From the NCBI GenBank assembly GCA_964035545.1, contig OZ037767.1:23634128-23698127 (forward strand): a stretch of DNA of 64,000 nucleotides, read 5' to 3'. Position 1 is the first letter of the stretch; every line of letters begins with the position of its first letter. Positions 1 through 11,375 of this stretch are shown piece by piece. The stretch comes from Bugula neritina (taxonomy: Eukaryota > Bryozoa > Gymnolaemata > Cheilostomatida > Bugulidae). Position numbers and translations under genes: made by a program. A model generated the notes under the pieces. It was given only the letters and a program-made list of their open reading frames with translations. It searched no databases and was not told where the DNA came from.

Positions 1-259
1 TTACAGAAATATGTTTTATTCTAACAGGAAGAACAGGAACGAAGCGAATAATAAATGTATAATTAATGTAATGTAGTAAAATAAGCTGTGTTACAAGTAA
101 AGACAACTATAGATTGTTTGATGAATGATTGTCTTCTAATAAGTTTATTGCAGATTGTTAATCAACAGTATAACCAATTTTATTATAGATCAGTCAGCTT
201 TGATTCGTCCTTTTTACATCTCATGGGCTAAATACAAACACAGCACTAATTTAGAACAT

Positions 260-470
260 CCGGTCTCAAAACATAATATAACATTTGGGATCACTGTGGT
301 CCATTACAGTTATAGCCTGGCACTCAGTTGTAGATGGTATATGTAAAAGTATAGTTTTTTTGGATTCAATCAATAACTGTGCAATATAAACTTGTATGAA
401 AAAAAGGGTGGGGTAAGGCAGATACCCTGTGTGACTAATTAGCAAGTTTGAATCCAAAACTTATAAAAAT
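260..470 (-). pseudogene. Possible receptor TM-exon edge relic
   Basis: On the minus strand a CAAG/TTTATATTGCACAG stretch reads VYIAQL and is preceded by a polypyrimidine tract and an upstream intron resembling the intron before gene B exon 12 (53717 upwards), including TATGGGAGGA. After VYIAQLL similarity is lost. A short plus-strand echo of the GLS-VDL propeller codons lies at about 295-335. It is weak but consistent with a further relic. Confidence 0.4.
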
Positions 471-779
471 GCATCTAATGACAGCCATGTAAGAAATATC
501 AGGCATCTTATGGGAGGAACATTAACAAAATTTGAGAAGCTCATTACAGACAACTAGATATGATTTTATTTCACTTGTGCTAAATTACTATAACTATATT
601 AATAATGCAGCCTAGGTATTGCAGTTGCAGCTATAATGTTGTCTTTAACTGTCCTGTGCTAGTGATAACTTCTTGTTGTATAATTATCAAATATAAATTA
701 TATTTTACCTAACACATTAATTGGCAATTTTGAGTTTAAACAAGTTTATTTTTGCATGTAATTACTGCAGAAGCATTAA

Positions 780-1140
780 ACATTTTACAGGTTTATTGCT
801 GAAATGAATCATGGTGTGTAGAAATTTAACCCAGTCTTACATGTTATTTATTGCTAAAAAAATTATAGGGAGTAGAAACAAAACTGGCATTGCATGTTAT
901 TTACTGCTGGGATAAATTATAGGGTATAAAAGTGATCCTAGTATTACATTCTGCTTGCTGCTAAAGTTAATTATATTGACACAACCTAGTATTAAATGTT
1001 ATTTATTGCTGAAAAAATTAAAGGGCGTAGAAATAAAGTAGGGTGTTAAGCAATGTTATTTAATGTTGAGATAATTTATAGAATGTCAAAATTACCCAGT
1101 ATTACATGTTGCTCACAGCTGCAACAAAGCATTAGGTGTA
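780..1140. repeat. Degenerate tandem repeat, about 50-58 bp unit
   Basis: About seven diverged units, each with an ACATGTTATTTATTGCTG-like start and an AATTATAGGGTGTAGAAA-like middle followed by CCTAGTATT. Starts fall near 782, 840, 894, 946, 995, 1053 and 1104. No coding frame. Confidence 0.65.
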
Positions 1141-1239
1141 TAAATTAAAAACGATGAAAATGCCACATTATTGTGAGAGTTTCAACAAATGCTGTTAAAT
1201 ACAATGAAGTGTATTTCAAGTTGTTTACAGACGTCTCAA

Positions 1240-2041
1240 CCTTAGTTAACCAATCCTATAAATTTTACATCAAACCAGGAAGCACCATCTTATATGTACT
1301 CAAACCCACCCACCTACAATATTATAAAACTTGCCGAAAAATATAAATAGAAGACTTAGCACACTGTCGTTCAGCGAAGAGGAGTTCAATGCCACTATAC
1401 TACCACACCAAGAAGCACTCCAAGCATCATAATAAAAATAGAAATAGAAACATATTGTAGTATAACCTAGCTTTCTGCTCAACAGTGAAAACTAACATAG
1501 GAAACATATTATTCTCTAAACCTTTGAAAAATGCTTCTTACCTTTAAACCAACTGTGTAAATCAATAGAAAAACTATAAGAATTATAGCTGCTTAGTATG
1601 CTTAATATGAAAAATATCATTGATTGCTAGAACCAACACCAACTGGAAGCTACACATAACTCTACTACCACTACTAAACTTAACGGCACACAATGCAACT
1701 GTCCATTAAATAGCAAATGCCTATATAAAAATGTAATCTACCAACCAACTATGGCAAGATATGATAACATCTCCAGCCATTCTTACATAATACCTTGCTC
1801 AACGACTTTTAAAACTAGATTTAATAACCATAAAACCTCATTCGTGCATTCAAGTAAAAGGAATAATAGTCAACTCAGCGAGCACATATGGAAATCGATA
1901 GAAAATAAAACACATTTCAACATCAAATGGAATAATATAAAAATATGCAAATCATACTCTAATGTAGCCAACAGATACCAACTTATGCAGCTAGGAAAAG
2001 CACGTCATCTTAAAACATCCAGAGCCATCACCCCTAATTAA
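1240..2041 (+). mobile_element. Penelope-like retroelement fragment (RT end, linker, GIY-YIG nuclease)
   Basis: The 3' half of a dead Penelope-like element. RLSTLSFSEEEFNATILP (about 1350-1410) matches the C-terminal reverse-transcriptase region of this class; it is followed by stops and frameshifts. From about 1690 the frame is open: TQCNCPLNSKCLYKNVIYQP is the Cys-rich linker, then a GIY-YIG-type nuclease with STTFKTRFNNHKTSF, LSEHIWKSIENKTHFNI and a worn C-terminus ending at 2041. Family assignment rests on these recognisable motifs. No intact element is present. Confidence 0.8.
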
Positions 2042-2324
2042 CAAACGTAAAGGACTTTCAAGTGCATGCAGGCAACGTTAATTAAAAAATGAGTAGTAAT
2101 GAAATATAAACAACTATAAATTTTAAACAAAATTTCGCTCCACCGCAGACTGTAGCAGCTGGTGAGTATACTGTTGTTATACAAACAAATTTATAGTGAG
2201 ATATTTGAGGAACTTTTTTTAGCAAATATAGCATAAATACTTAAAATAAATACTCTACACATTATTTGCTGTTTTTTTAAAATATTATGATTTTTTAATT
2301 AACTTTTTTCTCTCACAGAAACTG

Positions 2325-2382
2325 TGTGTGTGTGTGTGTGCGTGTGTGCGTGTGTGCGTGTGTGCGTGTGTGCGTGTGTGTC
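2325..2382. repeat. (TG)n/(TGTGCG)n microsatellite
   Basis: Alternating TG and TGCGTG units. Apart from this tract I see no gene or recognisable element between 2050 and 3560. Confidence 0.9.
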
Positions 2383-3599
2383 AGGTGTTTGTTTGGACAA
2401 TATCTGTAGCACAACCTGCTCAATTGGGTTTTTGACAGTAGAAAAGAAACATGTATAGTAATGGTGAACTCGACTCAGTATATTAATTAACAGTTGCTAT
2501 TTTTAGCAAATAAATAGTGAACAGTTTTATGTCAATTATACAAAGCAAGTAACAGGAGCCAAAAGGTTAGTTGTACTAATTTTACATCTATGCTGTTAAT
2601 GTTTTATCTCATATATATGCACTTTCTAAATTATCATATTGCATGTGTGTGTGCGCACGAAAGTGCAAAGTGCATTAGTATATGAAAAAATATACAGAAA
2701 ATAGCTGCATCCTACCTGGTAACTGCTTTCCAACAGCACCATGCTCATAAAGTTTAACCATGAATACTGTAGGCACTTGTTCTTAGATTTTTTGATCAGA
2801 CTGAACTTCAATGTATGTAAATCAACAGGAGTGCATCATCATTTGCAGAAGGATAAAAAAACAGAAAAGCATTTTGGAAGCTTTATTTGTGATAACCTTT
2901 TACAAATAATTTCAATGATTATAAATATGGGTTCAACATATTAATTTTTTATTTATATTTTCGGTGTGCAAATTATAAAACAACATGCACCTGTTAAAAT
3001 ACCCATAGATAGCACATAATATTTTTTAAAAATATATAATATACACAGAGAGTGTTTGATTCAAATTTATATCTTATGTTAGTAGAACTATGAAAATGCA
3101 TTAAGTAGAGTAACATAGCTTATAAGCTAAATGCATACTTGATCCTAAAATTTGATAGCAATTTTACATCTGTGATTGACAGCTTATTATTATATGTTAT
3201 GTAGATATTATATAATTTATATCATATATGATAGTATACTCTCTATAAGTTGTGATTTATTGCGGCTAAATTGCTCATACTAGAATAAGCTGCTGACCCT
3301 GTATGTTTCAAGGAATATTAATAACGGTGGAAGGTTTTGATGCATTTTCGTTCATCGTACAGGGGCTGACATCTCAGGATTTGATCACCTTGTTGCTGGT
3401 CCCAATCTAAAACAATAATTATTTTATTTACGTTGGTTGGTTTAAATAAAACTGACATTAAAATATCAAATATTTATGCATAGCCTAATTCTAATAGAAA
3501 AATGGATAAATCTCAGCCAATTGAAAATAATTGTTAGAACACAAAAAACTAGTTAATTGCAGACTTGAACTTGAAAATATTCCTGACAACGATCATTAC

Positions 3600-3615
3600 A
3601 TACATATATATATAC

Positions 3616-3668
<53 letters not shown>

Positions 3669-3672
3669 TGTA
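3600..3672. repeat. (TA)n microsatellite, left of hairpin
   Basis: TA-rich run with a few TAC and ATG interruptions, immediately left of the perfect palindrome. Confidence 0.9.
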
Positions 3673-3731
3673 GTTTCTATAATTAAAAATGAATCAAAAG
3701 AACTCAATATTTCGAAAAATAGAGTATTTAT

Positions 3732-3991
<260 letters not shown>

Positions 3992-4499
3992 GAGAGAGAA
4001 CTCACCAATACTTCTATTTGCAGGTTCGAAATGGACTTTAGGAATGTTCTCTACAGGCTCTCGCGTGTACGAACATTCTCCAGTCTCTAACAGATTACTT
4101 AAAGATTTAAGTATATCTGTAAATGAGGGCCTTTCTTTGGGGTTTTCTATCCAGCATCGCTTCATCAAATCATAGCTACAGCAATGTGACACAAATTTTT
4201 ACTAGCTCATTTATTACCTAGAAAATTGAACTTGCATTACAAATCAATTTGAGTTTAGTACAGAACGTCTAAAACATACACAACAGGAAGACAGTAGTTG
4301 GGCTGGTGTAGCCTAAGACCACTTTCCAAGTGATATTTCATATTCCATGCATCTACATCAGGGTATGGCTGGCTGCCTCGAGTAAACAACTCCCACATCA
4401 AAACTCCATACGACCACTGTAATCACAACACCTTTATGTCATAAAACTGTTGGTTAAAATATTTTCTGGAAAACATTGTGTAGTGCTAAGTTTACAAAG

Positions 4500-4575
4500 T
4501 GGTCACAATGATGTATTGGTTATTGCGCCTGCTTGTAAGCAGGAGGTCTGTGGTTTGAATTTCAGTGGGGGAAAA
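4500..4575 (+). mobile_element. tRNA-derived SINE head, degenerate
   Basis: A tRNA-like fold: GCCTGCTTGTAAGCAGG forms an anticodon arm (TGT) and GGTTTGAATTTC resembles the B box. It has no intact acceptor stem and lies inside a copy C intron, so a SINE relic is likelier than a tRNA gene. Confidence 0.45.
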
Positions 4576-4699
4576 GTTGTACGCATTGGAGTGTTCAAGT
4601 CATTAGGATAATGTTTTGAAGTTAAATAACTCATTTCTCTGTTGATATAATATTCGATATATTGCATAAATTTTTTTCAGGGCAAGCCGAAACTGTATA

Positions 4700-4965
4700 C
4701 TACTAATGGCAGCAGTCTACTGTGCACGAATTTCATGTGTTGAGATTGCTGAACGACAAGTGTGAATATTTTCTGTTATCATTACTCAAATGGCTAGCTT
4801 ATGTAGCGAGCCCATTTTTCTTTAGTGCTACAAATTATACATGTTAAAAATGCTAAATGATTAAGCATTTTCAGCGTGTATATTCAGTATGCAGTAGACA
4901 CCTTTTTCTACCTGCGTTGCAAATTTCCGTCGCACCGTGTGGCACTACGCCTACAGCTTTGCGGG
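4700..4965. mobile_element. Diverged TIR element (MITE) in copy C intron
   Basis: The interior (ATGTAGCGAGCC, TTTAGTGCTACA) matches the MITE at 57039-57414. The ends carry weak inverted similarity (CTGTGCACGAATTT against the reverse complement of AAATTTCCGTCGCACCGTG). It is an old copy of the same family. Confidence 0.5.
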
Positions 4966-5467
4966 CTATTCCATGTCAGCTTGTCATTTAAATAAAAAGA
5001 ACACACACTCATGTTAGCTGATGACACATGCTGACTTACGACGTCACTTTCTGTGCTAAACTTTCCATCTCTCAAACTTTCTACAGCTAACCACTTGACA
5101 GGAATAGCGGTATTGCTTTGCTCATCCCGTCTGTAATAATCGATGCTGTCTTTGGACAAACCAAAATCGGCTATCTTCACAATGTACTTGTCGCTAACCC
5201 TGAAAGTAAGCAGAGGGTATACGCTGACTTGAAATGCTTCGCAAGATGAGTCATTTTGAATATTCACCATTCTGAAATATGCTTTAATAGAAAGAAAACT
5301 CTGCAAATCTGCTTAACCATCAACCATCCACTGTTCAGTGTCAACATGCAAAACAAATCATAGGACCATTGCCATTAAACCAAATAAAAAAACGAAAGTT
5401 GACAAGCGCAAACACGACACACCACACAAACATTCTGGTCACACACAAAAATTAAAAGTGATACTCA

Positions 5468-5578
<111 letters not shown>

Positions 5579-6289
5579 CTAAAAAAAGCAAAAGAATGTG
5601 ACTTTAAATAACCACTGCATACTATAGTCTGACACAATGCTAAAAATATTGACAGACAATGGTATGGTATGCATGCTAATACATTCAGCTTATATACTGC
5701 ATATAGTCTAAGGTGGTAAGTGAGGTGAATGACATTATGCATTGCCATCAAATAATTTAAAGCAGGGCAACATTAACAAACTATCAAAATTTCCACAAAC
5801 TTGTAAAATTTGCCAACAAAAATCAATAAGTGGACACCACATATTAAAAGTTGCAAGTTATGAAATTGCAAAATTCAGGGAACTAAAACTTCAAATTGAT
5901 TCTTTTAAGTTTGATCGTTAGCAACATTGTACGTACCGAAGGCCTTCTTTTGAGAAGTGATTTACGGTCTCCATTTTTCATGTAAGGAAGCACAACCTGA
6001 GGCGTATGTAAGGCTGGAAAACTCACACCAAGTGTTTCTAAAACATTGGCATGTTTGAAATTTTTCACGATAGCAGCTTCTTCTAGAAACTTCTCTACCA
6101 TTGCTATTGTTGGCTTCAAATCTACAATAGTATGTATAAGCTAAGTATATTTTTACTACTCGTTATTCTACTAGAGTTCATGAGTTATAAATGCTCCAGT
6201 TTAAATATAGCTCTCAAACAATTTTCCTGTAGAGAGTCAATGTTAAACCCACCTATATTTTTACAGAAATATTTGCTAGTTTAATGACC

Positions 6290-6418
6290 TCACACACACA
6301 CACATGCACACGCACACGCACACGCACACGCACACGCACACGCACACGCACACGCACACGCACACGCACATGCACGCACGCACGCACACACGCACACACA
6401 CACCTATATATATATATA
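6290..6418. repeat. (CACACG)n microsatellite with TA tail
   Basis: About 100 bp of CACACG hexamers followed by CACGCA units and a short TA run. Alternating purine-pyrimidine throughout. Confidence 0.92.
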
Positions 6419-6659
6419 TTTTTGTTCATCACTTGGATGTTATAAAAGAACTTGCCGATCTTCACAACTTTGGCCTTTTATAAAAACAATTTCTACTGCA
6501 ATGTATATGTAATATATGTGTTTTTAAATTCCTTGAGCATTGGCACTATGATCTGGGTAAAATTAAAATATTGCTTGCATCATCCAAACCATTCAAAGTC
6601 GTACCACCAGCACTAATCTTACATTCAAATTACTTGACTCATTTTTTGAAAGGCCATAA

Positions 6660-7145
6660 TTTTACATGACTTATATTTGGCTTTTGTCACTTGAAAGAAA
6701 CATGTCTCTAGATCTATATATTGAATCATATAGATGATATCCCAATAAGCTAACCGGTTTTTTAAAATTATAGCGATGGAAAGGGTAATATAATCCAATC
6801 ATCACTATTGCGTAGTTATGCGATTTGATCACTACAACTTTTATGGGGCTAGAGAAGAAATTGAAATTTGCAGGCACTTCTTCATTTGGTAGGAGCAGTA
6901 GAAGTTTTGAAGAAAAAAGAACTACTATTTCCGATTAAAGAGGTCAAAATACTGTGACCATATCATAATGAGTGATGCAGTTTTTTTAAGGGTTCAGCCA
7001 TTAGTATGGTGTTCTCAGTTAGTTGAACTATATTATGGATCGGTGAATTCCGGTTTCTTGAAAAAACACGTTGTTTTAGTGAAACATGTTTACAGTTAGT
7101 TTCACCATACAATCTTTGAACAGGCTTCCCTGGGATGAACTTCAA
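6660..7145 (-). pseudogene. Broken propeller-2 exon (exon 3 relic) of copy C
   Basis: Minus-strand translation in shifting frames recovers pieces of the second propeller module of genes A/B. One is a KFIPGKPVQRLYGE stretch, matching KYVPGEPVQHVLGK; another is VVVIKSHNYAIVMIG followed by a RYNFKKPVSLLGYHL stretch, matching the IIKSQNYLIVMD region. Several stop codons and frameshifts interrupt it. It lies upstream of the copy C kinase exons in the same orientation, with all CCP, IPT, TM and P-loop exons missing between them. Confidence 0.75.
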
Positions 7146-7374
7146 TAAACAGTAACCAGAAGGAAAAATAAATCTCCAGTTTTGTAATTATCTTCTAATA
7201 TAAATGTTGTCGAATTTTGTGGTGAGCTTCCTACGCTGAAGAAAGATATACAGTCTTTTGAGATTGTTTATTGTTATATAAAAATCTTTTTCTTTAAACA
7301 ATGTTTGAGCAAAGGTTTGGAATGAAATTATGTTAGTCAAAAACAATCTATTGAAAAGTGTGAAATTATTTTTT

Positions 7375-10300
7375 TGTCTTTGATGTATGTTTTCAACTGC
7401 CAACTATCACAGTTAGCTTTTGATACTGTATCAGACAACAGCTTCTGCTGTGCTAAGAAGCTTGTGGTTTTATTTTTATTCTGTGTGTAGGAAAAGACAA
7501 CCAGTGGTTAGCTAAAAAAAACAGGGCTTTAAAGGTGAAACTGGACTCTCTGTTCATAGAGTCTGATGCTCTGAAAATAGAAGAAAGAGCTCCAATTGGA
7601 ACGGGGACGTTTGGCAAAAATATTTAGGTCAGATGTGCTCTGCATGAAAAGTTTGGGGAAAACCATAACAATAAAAATATTGAAAAGTAATTTAAATTAT
7701 TTGCATATTAACTTAGATGATGTTGGCACAAAAGCTAGATATATAATCAAAATGCTAAGATAAATAATAATTTATTATTATTGCTTCTAACAAAAATTTG
7801 GAAAATTGCATTAAATTATTAAAAGCCTGCTCCATATTGTCGGTATAATCAAAAAATTTGATAGATTGTAAATATGGGGCTAGCAATACCAATGGTGCAG
7901 AATTTTATAAAAGAAGCTGTAATCACAAAAGACTTGAACCATCCGAACATTCTAGAAACACTTGCTGTGGGTTTTCCAGCCTTACATACGGCTCAGATTG
8001 TCCTTACTTACATGAAAAATGGAGACCATAAATCACTTCTCAAAAGAAGACCTTCGGTACGTACAATGTTGCTAACGATCAAACTTAAAAAAATCAATTT
8101 GAAGTTTTAGTTCCCTGAATTTTGCAATTTCATAACTTGCAACTTTTAATATGTGGTGTCGCTTATTGATTTTTGTTGGCAAATTTCACAAGTTTCTGGA
8201 AATTTTGATAGTTTGTTAATGTTGCCCTGCTTTAAATTATTTGATGGCAATGGATAATGACATTCACCTCACTTACCACCTTAGACTATAAGCAGTATAT
8301 AGGCTGCAAATGTATTAGCATGCATACCATAACATTGCCTGTCAATATTTTATAGCATTGTGTCAGACTATGGTATGCAGTGGTTATTTAAAGTCACATT
8401 TTTTTGCTTTTTTAGAAATTTTCAATGAGAGATTTATTGAGTTTTGCTAAGCAGTTAGCTTGTGGCATAAAATCTTATCAAATAAGAAGTGCTTGCATAG
8501 AGACATTTCGGCAAGAAATTGCCAGTGAGTATGACTTTCAATTTTTATATGTGACCAGCATGTCACTATTACATACAAAAGGTAATAAACACACATAATA
8601 AAATTATCTTGGAACAACATAAAACCGCAAACCCCAAACCACTAACCAAAACTGCAACTGCAGAAAAAAATTTATTGATTTTGGTAAAAAAAATGTATGT
8701 AACTTGCATTTGTATCTAAGGTATATTGATTGGTATACTGAAAAAAGTACACCACCATGTGTTCATCCATTAGTATATGAACCAGGTAGATGCTATAAGC
8801 AACAGTGCTAATAAAAATAAGTTGTGCAGATAAATCTTGATCCTAAACTTCCCAAGCTAAAAACCAAACTTAAAGTGACACGATGCAATATTAGAATCAA
8901 CAAAAGTCATTTTTGAAAAAATACACCTCTCATGTGACAAAGAACCTGTTGCTGTTACAAAAACATTGTACACTAATCCACTCATGTATATAGTTGATAT
9001 TAGACCTTAACAGACTCGGTGTAAAAGAATACTTGTATGAGTTGCGGCTCCAAAAAAACTATACTAAAAGTTTTAGAATTAAATGAAGACAATTGACAAA
9101 AAAATCAATAACTTATTGGTAAAATGGTTGGTTATCCAAAATATTTGAACCCCTGGAGTAGAATCCAACAGCTTCATTAAAAACCTACCAAATTGCTTTC
9201 ATACCATAATGCTAAAGCATAGTGATCACTGTCCTTTTTAAAGATATAATTTTTTATAAATTGCAGATCCTGTAAAACTGCATGCGATTGCTTGCAAATT
9301 TCTTGAAAGCTGAATCAAATATTTATGCCCAAGGTTAAAAAAAAAGTTAGGCATATGCTTTTATACTAAAGGTGAAACTGCTAAATATTTAAAATCAATT
9401 ATTTAGTCACAGCTAGTAAGAATTAGCGGTTAAAGACTAAAATTGAAAATGCAAAAATTTTCGTGTGTGTAGGCTAAAGATCGAATCCTTAGAAAATAGC
9501 TTTAATAGCAAATGACTATATCTTAAAAAGCTTCAATTAACTATAAAACAAAAGAAACGTTTATGACAACCATAGCATGTCATATCTACTGCTTTTTGTC
9601 TATTTGTCAACATTTTTCTGTTGAAAGCTCTGTTAAAATTACCAGAATCTTTTGAACAAAAGTGGTTACCAACACCAAATGTGGTTCCTATATGATCAGA
9701 GTTACCGCCAAATACTGTAGATAATTACAGTATATCGGAAAGACAACTCCATTCCCCTTTACTCTGTTATCCTAGCGTGCATTATTTCTGATGGGCTCGG
9801 CCTGGCTATGCATGTATTACGACACTATCGGCGTTATGAACCATAGAATGGATAGCCGATAATAGGGGTGAGACCAATTCTGTGAGATGGGGCTGATTAC
9901 ATAAGCTCAATAGCAGAGTGCTTGTACAGGGTGCATTTGAATAGTACCTAATAGACAAATACTATATGCAACAGAAGGGCAACAGAGAGAAGTTGTTTGG
10001 TACAACCCTTATTTCAGTCAATTGGTAACTGCAAAAATTGCAAAAGTATTTTTTAAAATCATGAATGAAGGATTTGCAAAGCAACACTCACTTCATAAAA
10101 TTCTCAGCAAAAATGATGTAAAAGTTAGCTTCAGTTGCGAAAGATACAAAAATATCTTGGAACAACAAAAAGCAAAAAAACCGACCACCAGCAAGAACTG
10201 CAGAAAAAACTGATATTTTTTGATTTAAATAAAAAAATCTATGTAACATGCATTTACATTTAAGGTATATTGATTGATGCCCTAAAAAAAGTACAAACCA

Positions 10301-11375
10301 TGTATTCATTTGCTAGGATGAAGCAAGTAGTTGAACTAGCAAGAGTGCGAGTAGAAATAAATTGTGCAGATGAATCTTCTCAAGCTAACAACCAAACTTA
10401 GTGATGCAAGACCATATTAAAATCACTAAAAAACAAAACACTTTTGAAAAAAGATACAAACCCCACTAGGCAAAAAAACCTGTTGCTTTAAAAAAACGTT
10501 GTGCACTAATCTGCTCGTGTACAATTCATATTAGACCTTAACAGATATATGGTAAAGAGATAATTGTACGAGTTGCAGCTGAAAATAAAATTGTAGACAT
10601 TTTGTATAATTGAAAAAAATAGTTAAAAATAAAGTTAATAACCTGAATGAAGACAATTGACAAGAAAATTAATAACTTATTGGTAAAATGGTTGGTTATC
10701 CAAAAGATTTGAATTCTGGAGTAGAATCCAACAGCTTTATGAAAAAACCTACCAAAAGGCTTTCATGCCATAATGCTAAAGCATAATGATCACTTTCCTT
10801 TTTAAAGATATAATTTCTTTAAAAATTGCAAATCTTGTAAAACTGCATGCAGTTGCTTGCGACTTTCTTGGAAGCTGAATCAAATATTTATTCCCAAAGT
10901 CAAAAGAAAAATGTTGACATATGCTTATACTGAAGTTGAAAATGCTAAATATTTAAATCAATTATTTAGTCACGGCTAGTAAGAACTTAGTGGTTGAAGA
11001 CCAAAATTAAAAATGCAAAACTTTCCATGCGTGTAAAGAATTCCTAGAAAATAGCTTTAATAGTCAATAACTATATCTTAAAAAGCTTCAAACAACTATA
11101 AAGCCAAAGAAACGCTTATGACAACCATAGCATGCCATATTCTAATGCTTTTTTTGTTTATTTGTCAACATTTCTCTGTTGAAAGCTCTGTTGAAATTAC
11201 CAGAATCTTCTGAACAAAAGTGGTTACAAACACCAAATGCGGTTCCTATATGATCAGAGTTACCAGCAAATACTGTAGAGAATTCAGTGCATCAGTTAAT
11301 ATTGTAGAAAGCATAAACTATTGTAGCTATTTAAATTTCGCTATTCATTTTCATTAATATAGCAAAGTTTTTTTT
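7375..11375 (+). repeat. Tandem segmental duplication, unit 1 (about 4.0 kb)
   Basis: Holds kinase relic P1 and two copies of the dispersed repeat (about 8524-9250 and 10020-10830). Between them is an ACTCTGTTATCCTAGCG block (9738-9960). Sequence order is repeated from about 11386; for example AACTATCACAGTTAGC is at 7402 and 11402, and a GAAGGATTTGCAAAGC block lies at 10066 and 14060. Confidence 0.88.
7489..8525 (+). pseudogene. Receptor kinase relic P1 (exons 13-15)
   Basis: Three decayed kinase exons in correct order on the plus strand. The exon-13 relic at about 7490-7687 reads DNQWLAKKNRALKVKLDSLF... up to APIGTGTFGKNI and then a stop; the catalytic lysine region is frameshifted. The exon-14 relic at about 7872-8056 is open (MVQNFIKEAVITKDLNHPN...) and keeps a GTACGT donor. 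The exon-15 relic at 8416-8525 shifts frame after LACGIK, so the HRD motif is lost. Introns are retained, so this arose by DNA duplication and not by retroposition. Confidence 0.82.

Noticed and set aside
10022-10213. Short protein with KIMNEGFAKQHSLHKILSKN
   Set aside because: Present as part of the dispersed repeat in several copies, but other copies carry indels and stops; no evidence of selection for coding.
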